Source: an uncultured Clostridia bacterium (lineage in GTDB: Bacteria; Bacillota; Clostridia; Oscillospirales; Oscillospiraceae). Taken from it: DNA of 17,135 nt. Positions 1-8,090 of the stretch are shown here, one piece after another. Under the pieces are notes generated by a model. It saw nothing but the letters and a program-made list of their open reading frames with translations. It ran no database searches and was not told where the DNA came from. Numbering within the stretch: the stretch's first letter is position 1; every line of letters starts with the position of its first letter. The position numbers and the translations under genes are program-made. The stretch spans positions 1 to 17,135 of the forward strand of contig CALZAG010000018.1 of NCBI GenBank assembly GCA_945613045.1, written 5' to 3'.

Positions 1-54
1 GGCCACGCTGGAATCCACTCCGCCGCTCATGGCTATCAGTACCCTGTTGTTCAT
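1..54 (-). CDS. mnmA: tRNA-specific 2-thiouridylase MnmA, N-terminal fragment
   Basis: Only the first 18 codons are inside the window; the gene continues beyond base 1. The peptide reads MNNRVLIAMSGGVDSSVA. The SGGVDS signature is the ATP-pyrophosphatase (PP-loop) motif. Its position, eight residues from the start and followed by SVA, is what MnmA shows; GuaA carries the motif internally and QueC/TilS/ThiI motifs differ. MnmA adenylates U34 of Lys, Glu and Gln tRNAs and inserts sulfur to make 2-thiouridine in the cytoplasm. The ATG at 52-54 is chosen because it lies about 36 bases downstream of the predicted start of a near-consensus promoter. The Shine-Dalgarno is weak (an AGGAAAAGAG stretch upstream). 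The family call rests on one motif, so another N-terminal PP-loop enzyme is possible. Confidence 0.7.
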   Translation of the reverse strand, partial: MNNRVLIAMSGGVDSSVA

Positions 55-96
55 TAGCTCTCGCTCTTTTCCTACTATTTTGATAAGTTTACAAAA

Positions 97-125
97 AATA
101 TATACACTAACAGCTGCCTTGTCAA
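97..125 (-). promoter_or_regulatory. Sigma-A promoter for the mnmA-like gene
   Basis: On the minus strand, TTGACA (120-125) is followed by a 17-base spacer and TATATT (97-102). The -35 is a perfect match and the -10 is close to consensus. Transcription should start near base 90, giving a leader of about 36 bases before the ATG at 54. It lies downstream of the ppdK terminator, so the gene is separately transcribed. Confidence 0.82.
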
Positions 126-169
126 CACCGGACATAATGTTTTTACCCACGTGCTCAGGCTCACCGTGC

Positions 170-205
170 AAAAAAGACCTTGAAGAAGATCTTCTTCTAG
201 GTCTT
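170..205 (-). terminator. Rho-independent terminator of the pckG-ppdK unit
   Basis: Bases 174-189 and 190-205 are inverted copies of each other over 16 positions with a single mismatch (181/198). Read on the minus strand, this long stem is followed at once by six T residues (175-170). It begins about 45 bases beyond the ppdK stop codon, where the terminator of that transcript is expected. The stem is AT-rich at its centre, so the folded loop is probably a few bases of the GAAGATCTTC core. Confidence 0.87.
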
Positions 206-250
206 GATTTATATTTGATTTGTGTTTAACCTAAATCATCGGCAGCTTAA

Positions 251-2881
<2,631 letters not shown>

Positions 2882-2905
2882 TGCTATTATCCTTTCTGTT
2901 GAAAC

Positions 2906-2931
2906 AGTATGGGGCTTTTTTGCCCCATACT
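2906..2931 (-). other. Perfect hairpin in the pckG-ppdK intergenic gap
   Basis: AGTATGGGGC (2906-2915) and its exact complement (2922-2931) flank a six-base loop, giving a 10-bp GC-rich stem in the 60-base gap. In the transcribed (minus) direction the loop is A6 and the stem is followed by TGTTTC, so there is no U-tract and it does not look like an efficient terminator. A second small stem, CTGT-TTCA-ACAG, separates it from the ppdK Shine-Dalgarno. Inferred role: mRNA stabilisation or processing that sets the pckG to ppdK ratio. Confidence 0.6.
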
Positions 2932-2941
2932 AAATTTTGAC

Positions 2942-4705
2942 TTATTTAAGTCTGGCCTCGAGAGCGTCAAGCTCCTCGGCGAGCTTCTTGGGCAGCTTGT
3001 CGCCGAACTGAGCATAATACTCGCGGATGCCCGCGCACTCTTCGAGCCAAAGCTCCTTATCGACGCCGAGGATGTCCTTAAGGGTATCCAGAGACACATC
3101 CGTGCCCTCAAGGTTGATGTCCTCGGGTCTGGGCTCGAAGCCGAGCTCGGTCTCGACAGCGTCCTTCTCGCCGAAGCAGCGGCCGAGGATCCACTCAACA
3201 ACGCGGAGGTTATCGCCGAAGCCCGGCCACAGGAAATGGCCTTCGTCATCGGTACGGAACCAGTTGACGTTGAAGATCTTGGGGGGATCGGTGAGCTTCT
3301 CGCCCATATCGAGCCAGTGCTGCCAGTAGTCGCCCATGTTGTAGCCGCAGAAGGGGCGCATCGCCATGGGGTCGCGTCTTACGACGCCGACCTGGCCGGT
3401 GGCCGCAGCGGTGGTCTCGCTGGCCATTATCGAGCCAACGAACACGCCGTGATCCCAGTCTCTTGACTGATAGACCAGCGGTGCGGTCTTGGCGCGGCGT
3501 CCGCCGAAGATGATGGCGGAGATGGGAACGCCGGTCTTGCTCTCAAACTCGGGGCTGATGCAGGGGCAGTTGATCGCGGGAGCGGTGAAACGTGAGTTGG
3601 GGTGAGCGCCCTTGCTGCCGTCGGTGCAGTCCCACTTCTCGCCCTTCCAGTTCTCCGCGTTCTTGGGGGGATTCTTATCCATGCCCTCCCACCACACGGT
3701 GTTGTCGTCAAGATTGTGTACAACGTTGGTGAAGATGGTATTCTTCCTGGTTGCCGCCAGCGCGTTGGGATTGCTCTTTGCGCTGGTGCCGGGAGCGACG
3801 CCGAAGAATCCGTTCTCGGGGTTCACCGCCCAGAGCCTGCCGTCAGGGCCGATGCGCAGCCATGCGATGTCGTCGCCGACCGTCCAGCATTTCCAGCCCT
3901 TCTCGCGGTATGCCTCGGGGGGAATGAGCATCGCAAGGTTCGTCTTGCCGCAGGCGGACGGGAAAGCGCCGCAGACATAACGAATCTCACCCTGGGGATT
4001 CTCGACGCCCAGAATGAGCATATGCTCCGCCATCCAATTCTCCTTACGGCCGAGGGTGGAGGCTATGCGCAGAGCAAAGCACTTTTTGCCCAGCAGCACG
4101 TTTCCGCCGTAGCCGGAGTTGACGGACATTATGGTATTGTCCTCGGGGAAGTGGACGATGTATCTCTTCTCGGGATCCAGCTCCGCCTTGGAGTGCAGTC
4201 CCTTGATGTAATCGGCGCTGTCGCCTATGGCGTCGAGCACGGTCTGGCCGATGCGGGTCATGATCGCCATGGATACCACGACATAAATGCTGTCGGTGAG
4301 CTCGATGCCGTACTTGGCAAAATCGGAGCCCACAACGCCCATGGAATAGGGGATAACATACATGGTGCGGCCCTTCATGGAACCGTCGTAAATCTCGTAA
4401 AGCTTCTTGTACATTTCCTGCGGATCCATCCAGTTATTGGTGGGGCCCGCGTCCTCCTGACGCTTCGAGCAGATAAATGTGCGTCCCTCAACGCGGGCGA
4501 CGTCGTTGACGTCGGAGCGGTGCAGCACGCAGCCGGGGAGCTTTTCCTCGTTGAGCTTTATAAGCTCGCCTGTGCCGATAGCCTCCTGACGGAGCTGCTC
4601 GAGCTGTTCCTCGGAGCCGTCGATCCAGAGGATCTTATCGGGCTTTGTAAGTGCGGCCATTTCATCGACCCACTTCAGAATGTGGACATTATCGGTCAGT
4701 TTCAT
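2942..4705 (-). CDS. pckG: Phosphoenolpyruvate carboxykinase (GTP)
   Basis: This is the GTP-class enzyme that converts oxaloacetate + GTP to PEP + CO2 + GDP in the cytoplasm. The protein has 587 residues, near the usual 590-620. Family landmarks are all present: VIPYSMGVVGS, the NSGYGGN stretch, the P-loop FPSACGKTN with the reactive Cys at residue 252, the metal/nucleotide segment TVGDDIAWL, and GVPISAIIFGGRR typical of GTP- and not ATP-dependent PEPCK. The start is set by GGAGG seven bases before ATG. It is preceded by its own promoter and followed after 60 bases by ppdK. The pair gives a route between oxaloacetate, PEP and pyruvate that can use PPi. Direction in the cell cannot be read from sequence. 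Confidence 0.97.
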   Translation of the reverse strand: MKLTDNVHILKWVDEMAALTKPDKILWIDGSEEQLEQLRQEAIGTGELIKLNEEKLPGCVLHRSDVNDVARVEGRTFICSKRQEDAGPTNNWMDPQEMYKKLYEIYDGSMKGRTMYVIPYSMGVVGSDFAKYGIELTDSIYVVVSMAIMTRIGQTVLDAIGDSADYIKGLHSKAELDPEKRYIVHFPEDNTIMSVNSGYGGNVLLGKKCFALRIASTLGRKENWMAEHMLILGVENPQGEIRYVCGAFPSACGKTNLAMLIPPEAYREKGWKCWTVGDDIAWLRIGPDGRLWAVNPENGFFGVAPGTSAKSNPNALAATRKNTIFTNVVHNLDDNTVWWEGMDKNPPKNAENWKGEKWDCTDGSKGAHPNSRFTAPAINCPCISPEFESKTGVPISAIIFGGRRAKTAPLVYQSRDWDHGVFVGSIMASETTAAATGQVGVVRRDPMAMRPFCGYNMGDYWQHWLDMGEKLTDPPKIFNVNWFRTDDEGHFLWPGFGDNLRVVEWILGRCFGEKDAVETELGFEPRPEDINLEGTDVSLDTLKDILGVDKELWLEECAGIREYYAQFGDKLPKKLAEELDALEARLK

Positions 4706-4726
4706 GGTGTTTCCTCCATTTATATA

Positions 4727-4754
4727 ATAATATTTATCACCACTAATACCTCAA
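4727..4754 (-). promoter_or_regulatory. Probable promoter of pckG-ppdK
   Basis: On the minus strand TTGAGG (4749-4754), a 16-base spacer and TATTAT (4727-4732) form a fair sigma-A promoter in an AT-rich island between rsmA and pckG. A second TATTAT overlaps at 4724-4729 with a poorer 19-base spacing. The leader before the pckG ATG would be about 15 bases, just enough for the GGAGG site. Confidence 0.55.
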
Positions 4755-4784
4755 TTAAGACTACCATTTCCGGTACTTCTTAAT
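4754..4784. other. Interrupted inverted repeat upstream of the pckG promoter
   Basis: ATTAAGA (4754-4760) and TCTTAAT (4778-4784) are exact complements, with an inner TACC/GGTA pair around an ATTTCC loop. One arm touches the -35 hexamer of the pckG promoter, so it could be an operator. It also lies just past the rsmA stop codon, so a weak operon-end structure is possible, but no T-run follows on the minus strand. Confidence 0.35.
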
Positions 4785-4797
4785 CAATGCATTTTGC

Positions 4798-5667
4798 TCA
4801 CAAATTTTCTTCGGAAACCTCGCTAAAAGCGTCAGCGATTTTTGCAAAATCACCAATTCCAAGGGCCTCGCCCCTGATTTTTGGGTCAAAACCGCAAGCA
4901 GCAATGGTTTTTTCTATGGTTTCTTTGGGGAATTCGCCAAAGCCTGCGGCCAGAGCGTTGGCAAGCGTCTTGCGGCGCATACCGAAAGCGGCTCTGACTA
5001 CGCGGAAGAAAAGCTCCCTGCTTTTCACCTCGACCGGAGGCTTTTCCCGAACGCGCAGGCGTACCACGGAGCTCGTTACCTTGGGCTGCGGGATGAAGCA
5101 GCCGGGGGACACATCAAAAAGCGCTTCGGGCTCGGCATACCAGTTAACAAGCACCGTGAACGCGCCGTAATCGGCCGTCGCGGGCTTTGCGCAGATGCGC
5201 CGCGCGACCTCGCGCTGGATCATCACCGTCACCGTATCAAAGCAGCCGGCCTCAAGAAAGGCGGTTATAAGGGGGCTGGTAACATTATACGGCAGGTTTG
5301 CGCACACAATATGTCGCATACCCGGCATTTTCTCCTCAACGAGCGCCGCCAGATCAAATTTGAGCGCGTCCCCGAATACGATCCCGACATTGTCCCGTCC
5401 GGCAAGAGTCTCTTTCAGCACCGGCCCGAGAGCCTTGTCAAGCTCAAGGGCAAGCACCCTTCCGGCCCGCGCGGAAAGCTGCTCGGTAAGGCAGCCGATA
5501 CCGGGGCCTACCTCCAGCACGCCGGTGTTTTCATCCGCCTCCGCCGCCTCGGCTATCTCCTCGGGCACCCATGAGGCCGTCAGAAAGTTCTGCCCCATTG
5601 ATTTGGAGAAGCGAAATCCGTGCCGCGACAAAAGCCGCTTTATTTCGTTGATATCCGTCAGGTTCAT
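4798..5667 (-). CDS. rsmA: 16S rRNA A1518/A1519 dimethyltransferase RsmA (KsgA)
   Basis: RsmA uses S-adenosylmethionine to dimethylate two adjacent adenosines near the 3' end of 16S rRNA late in 30S assembly. The 289 residues fit the family. KSMGQNFL near residue 23 is the N-terminal signature, LEVGPGIGCLTEQL near 50 is SAM motif I, LELDKA follows as motif II, GDALKFD as motif III, and NLPYNVTSPL near 125 is the catalytic NLPY motif IV. PQPKVTSSVVRL marks the C-terminal part. Its ATG overlaps the trmD-GNAT stop as ATGA and has only a weak Shine-Dalgarno, so translation is probably coupled. It occupies the place after trmD where rplS sits in many Firmicutes. Confidence 0.96.
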   Translation of the reverse strand: MNLTDINEIKRLLSRHGFRFSKSMGQNFLTASWVPEEIAEAAEADENTGVLEVGPGIGCLTEQLSARAGRVLALELDKALGPVLKETLAGRDNVGIVFGDALKFDLAALVEEKMPGMRHIVCANLPYNVTSPLITAFLEAGCFDTVTVMIQREVARRICAKPATADYGAFTVLVNWYAEPEALFDVSPGCFIPQPKVTSSVVRLRVREKPPVEVKSRELFFRVVRAAFGMRRKTLANALAAGFGEFPKETIEKTIAACGFDPKIRGEALGIGDFAKIADAFSEVSEENL

Positions 5668-6953
5668 AAGGCTTTCTCAAATCCCTGCCGCGCCGGGTCG
5701 TGTCCCGGCTCGCTGCTGACAAGAACGTTCCCCCTGTAATTATAGCCCATGCGCTTTAAAAGCCCCTGCATGGCCTTGTTCTTCCTGTGAGTATCCACTC
5801 GCACGCTCTCAGCCCCCATCTCCCGGGCAAGACGCTCGGCCTGCGAAATGAGCATATCGCTCATACCCGTGCCGCGGAAATCCGCCGATACGGCGGCTCT
5901 GTGCAGGGTGCAGTACTTTCCCGAGCAGCGCCACTTGCCGTCGGTTATCGCGTCGTAGCAGGGCTCGGGCTTATCGCTCAGGCAGAACACGCCCGCGACG
6001 CGTTCTCCGTAGAGCATGACATGGCACTCGCCCTGCACAATCGCGTCAATAAAGGCTTTTTCATCGGGATACTCGCCCTGCCACTGGTCGACCCGGTTCT
6101 TTCTCAGGTAGTTTCTCGCCTGGCGGACGATGAGCATGATATCGCCGAGATCCTTCTCCTCCGCGGGACGGCAGCCGACGGGCTGCGTCAGCTTCATGCG
6201 GCTGCGGTCTTTTTTTATCTCCTCCAAAAGCTTAAGATCGCTTTTATCGCTCAGCTCAAGCCTTTCAAACATATCCGGGCGCTTATCCATCGTGCGCTCA
6301 AGGCTTTTCTTCCTGCGCCAGCGGGCCACCTTCGCATGGTCGCCCTGAAGCAGCACCTCGGGCACCCGCTCGCCCTCCCATACCTCGGGTCTTGTGTACT
6401 GGGGATATTCCAGAACGCCGTCCCAGTGGCTCTCGCCGGTGAAGCACTCCTCGTCCGACAGCACACCGGGCACAAGGCGGCACACGGAATCGGCCACGGC
6501 CATGGCCGCAAGCTCGCCGCCGGTGAGGACGAAATCGCCTATGGATATCTCCTCGTCGACGCACTTTTCTATAAAGCGCTCGTCAACGCCCTCATAGTGG
6601 CCGCACACCAGCACCAGATGGTCATAGTCCCGCCGGAGCCTTTTCGCCGTCTCCTGGTCGTAGGGTCTGCCCTGCGGACTCATGTATATCACGCGGCTGC
6701 GCCTGCCCTGCGCGGTTGACATAATATAATCAAGACAGGATTTCAGCGGCTGCGCCATCATCACGCAGCCCCAGCCTCCACCGTAGGGATAATCGTCCAC
6801 CTGACACTGCTTGTTCTCGGTATAATCCCTGATTTGCACGCAATTTATCTCAATTATGCCCTTTTTTGCCGCTCTGCCGAGAATGCTCTCATGCATCACG
6901 GCGTTCATGGTGTCCGGAAAAAGGGTCATGATATCTATTCGCATAGTTGACAT
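5664..6953 (-). CDS. trmD: TrmD tRNA (guanine-37-N1)-methyltransferase fused to a GNAT acetyltransferase
   Basis: Residues 1 to about 250 are TrmD, the SPOUT methyltransferase that makes m1G37 next to the anticodon: RIDIMTLFP opening, DDYPYGGGWG, the trefoil-knot segments YMSPQGRPYDQ, CGHYEGVDERF and IGDFVLTGGELA, then GESHWDG and YTRPEVW in the C-terminal part. From about residue 253 a GNAT acyltransferase follows: NRVDQWQGEYPDE near its N-terminus, a RGTGMSDMLI acetyl-CoA loop, and an end KRMGYNYRGNV. Normal TrmD is about 230-250 residues, so at 429 this is a fusion; the GNAT substrate is unknown. The junction contains an A7 run (6210-6216). With six A residues, TrmD would stop at a TGA overlapping the ATG of the GNAT part (6195-6197). 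The start is either ATG 6953 (13 bases after AAGGA) or ATG 6944, which gives the family's usual MRID opening. It lies seven bases after rimM and overlaps rsmA by four. Confidence 0.93.
   Translation of the reverse strand: MSTMRIDIMTLFPDTMNAVMHESILGRAAKKGIIEINCVQIRDYTENKQCQVDDYPYGGGWGCVMMAQPLKSCLDYIMSTAQGRRSRVIYMSPQGRPYDQETAKRLRRDYDHLVLVCGHYEGVDERFIEKCVDEEISIGDFVLTGGELAAMAVADSVCRLVPGVLSDEECFTGESHWDGVLEYPQYTRPEVWEGERVPEVLLQGDHAKVARWRRKKSLERTMDKRPDMFERLELSDKSDLKLLEEIKKDRSRMKLTQPVGCRPAEEKDLGDIMLIVRQARNYLRKNRVDQWQGEYPDEKAFIDAIVQGECHVMLYGERVAGVFCLSDKPEPCYDAITDGKWRCSGKYCTLHRAAVSADFRGTGMSDMLISQAERLAREMGAESVRVDTHRKNKAMQGLLKRMGYNYRGNVLVSSEPGHDPARQGFEKAL
6210..6216 (-). other. A7 homopolymer at the TrmD-GNAT junction
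   Basis: On the minus strand the codons ATA AAA AAA GAC contain seven consecutive A residues, 13 bases upstream of the internal ATG of the acetyltransferase. In the frame reached with one A fewer, the next codons are ACC GCA GCC GCA TGA. That closes TrmD naturally, with the stop overlapping the acetyltransferase ATG. The site is therefore a candidate for polymerase slippage, a recent indel or a sequencing error. Confidence 0.7.
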
Positions 6954-6960
6954 AATGTTT

Positions 6961-7449
6961 TTACATTCCTTCGATGAGATGAACTCTGATAACGCCGTTT
7001 TCGGCGTCGGTGGACAGGATGAATTCCGGCACGGCGGGTATCATGTGCTCAGTCTCGCCCCTGACGATATAAACGTCGGAGGCGGGAGTTTCAAGTATGT
7101 CCTCAAGCGTGCCTATCTCCGCGCCGTTTTCGTCAATGACCCTTGCGCCGATGATATCCTGCAGGAAGTAGGCGCCTTCGGGGAGCTTTGCCTCGCCGCG
7201 GTCGATGAAAACGGTTTTATTCTTAAGGCACATGGCCGCGTTTACGTCCTCCACGCCCTCCAGCACCGCGATTACAAAGCTTTTATGTGTACGTGAGGAA
7301 AGCATTTTAACGGGCTTTCCCTCGATATAGACCGTTTTAAAGCTGCGGAGGAATTCGGGGCTGTCCAGCCAGACCTGGATCTTGACCTCGCCGCGGACGC
7401 CGTGGGTATTGACGATCTTCCCCGCCTCGATATACTGTTTTTTCTCCAT
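6961..7449 (-). CDS. rimM: Ribosome maturation factor RimM
   Basis: RimM is an assembly factor that binds the 30S head around ribosomal protein S19 and helps 16S rRNA processing. The 162 residues are normal length. The N-terminal RimM domain has AGKIVNTHGVRGEVKIQ near residue 8. A PRC-barrel domain follows from about residue 90 (GARVIDENGAEIGTLEDI, then DVYIVRG and MIPAVPEFI). The start is supported by AAGGAG six bases upstream. It sits between khpA and trmD as in other Firmicutes. A terminator-like hairpin lies in the 69-base gap before it, and I see no promoter of its own in that gap. Confidence 0.96.
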   Translation of the reverse strand: MEKKQYIEAGKIVNTHGVRGEVKIQVWLDSPEFLRSFKTVYIEGKPVKMLSSRTHKSFVIAVLEGVEDVNAAMCLKNKTVFIDRGEAKLPEGAYFLQDIIGARVIDENGAEIGTLEDILETPASDVYIVRGETEHMIPAVPEFILSTDAENGVIRVHLIEGM

Positions 7450-7481
7450 TGTTTTCTCCTTAAGCAGACCGGCAATAGTCT

Positions 7482-7512
7482 AAAAGGGCTACCGAAACAA
7501 AGGTAGCCCTTT
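7482..7512 (-). terminator. Terminator-like hairpin inside the operon, between khpA and rimM
   Basis: AAAGGGCTACC (7483-7493) and its exact complement (7502-7512) form an 11-bp stem around an eight-base loop. In the minus-strand transcript the GC-rich stem is followed by TTTT then AGAC, a short U-tract. This looks like a moderate intrinsic terminator just after khpA. Because rimM, trmD and rsmA have no visible promoter behind it, partial read-through (attenuation) or RNA processing is the likely role. Confidence 0.6.
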
Positions 7513-7518
7513 CATATC

Positions 7519-7749
7519 TCAGTCCATGATTTCGACTGATACTTTCTTGCCCTTTCTCTGGGCTACAGCCCGCATGAGTATACGGATCTCCTTGACGATC
7601 CTGCCCTGCCGGCCAATGACCTTGCCCATGTCACCGTCGGCGACCCGCACTTCAAACACGGTCTCGCCGCCGGATTCGCGCTCGGTCACAGAGACCTCGT
7701 CGGGTTTTTCCACGAGGCTCTGTACGATATAGGTCAAAAGTTCTTTCAT
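7519..7749 (-). CDS. khpA: KH-domain RNA-binding protein KhpA (YlqC family)
   Basis: This is a small cytoplasmic RNA-binding protein of 76 residues consisting of one KH domain. The GxxG loop that grips RNA is IGRQGRIV, near residue 44, followed by the helix KEIRILMRAVAQRKGKKVSVEI. KhpA proteins partner with KhpB/EloR in other Gram-positives and affect cell elongation and small RNAs; the partner gene is not in the window. It lies 18 bases downstream of rpsP, its standard neighbour. AAGGAG about 12 bases upstream supports the start. Confidence 0.93.
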   Translation of the reverse strand: MKELLTYIVQSLVEKPDEVSVTERESGGETVFEVRVADGDMGKVIGRQGRIVKEIRILMRAVAQRKGKKVSVEIMD

Positions 7750-7767
7750 GCCGGTAGATTCTCCTTA

Positions 7768-8007
7768 TTAGGCCTCGACCTTTTTGAGCAGGCCGCGTAC
7801 GGTGTCGGTAGGCTGTGCGCCGTTTGCAATCCAGTACTGTGCACGCTCCATATCGACCTTGATCTTCTGAGCTCCCTCTGCCATGGGGTCATAGGTGCCG
7901 AGCTCTTCGATGAAGCGTCCGTCACGGGGGCTGCGGGAATCCGCAACGACGATGCGGTAGTAGGGCGCCTTCTTTGCACCCATTCTGCGAAGTCTGATTT
8001 TAACCAT
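7768..8007 (-). CDS. rpsP: 30S ribosomal protein S16
   Basis: S16 binds 16S rRNA and is needed for 30S platform and body assembly. The 79-residue protein begins MVKIRLRRMGAKKAPYYRIVVADSR, the invariant S16 opening, and continues with PRDGRFIEELGTYDP. The open frame extends 15 codons further upstream, but the start at 8007 is fixed by the family opening and by GGAGG eight bases before the ATG. A GC-rich hairpin (8034-8048) and a possible internal promoter (8053-8080) lie in the 83-base gap after ffh. Genetic context ffh-rpsP-khpA is standard. Confidence 0.98.
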   Translation of the reverse strand: MVKIRLRRMGAKKAPYYRIVVADSRSPRDGRFIEELGTYDPMAEGAQKIKVDMERAQYWIANGAQPTDTVRGLLKKVEA

Positions 8008-8033
8008 GTGTTTCACCTCCATTTTTATCCTCG

Positions 8034-8048
8034 CGGCGCTTGGCGCCG
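8034..8048 (-). other. GC hairpin in the rpsP leader
   Basis: CGGCGC (8034-8039) and GCGCCG (8043-8048) pair around a three-base loop, ending about 11 bases before the rpsP Shine-Dalgarno. No T-run follows on the minus strand. It may shape rpsP translation or mRNA 5' stability. A weaker ACGC-ATCT-GCGT stem lies at 8062-8073. Assignment of function is inference. Confidence 0.4.
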
Positions 8049-8052
8049 TCAT

Positions 8053-8080
8053 ATATTACAAACGCATCTGCGTGAGTAAA
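8053..8080 (-). promoter_or_regulatory. Possible internal promoter for rpsP
   Basis: On the minus strand TTTACT (8075-8080), a 16-base spacer and TAATAT (8053-8058) lie in the AT-rich ffh-rpsP gap. Both hexamers match four or five consensus positions. The resulting RNA would start just upstream of the GC hairpin in the rpsP leader. It is only a candidate; the operon promoter at 9841-9869 is far stronger. Confidence 0.35.
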
Positions 8081-8090
8081 CCTTATATAT

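Noticed and set aside
29..229. Short plus-strand open frame in the ppdK-mnmA gap
   Set aside because: It runs antisense through the mnmA start, its promoter and the ppdK terminator, and has no ribosome site.
3602..4783. Open frame of 393 codons on the plus strand, antisense to pckG
   Set aside because: Same reasoning: pckG motifs fix the coding strand, and the antisense peptide has no recognisable domain.
8008..8052. Longer rpsP starting 15 codons upstream
   Set aside because: S16 proteins begin MVKIRL, and GGAGG sits eight bases before that ATG. The extra residues would include the leader hairpin.
8062..8073. Terminator after ffh
   Set aside because: The stem is only four to five bases and is followed by TTGTAATATA and not a clear T-run.
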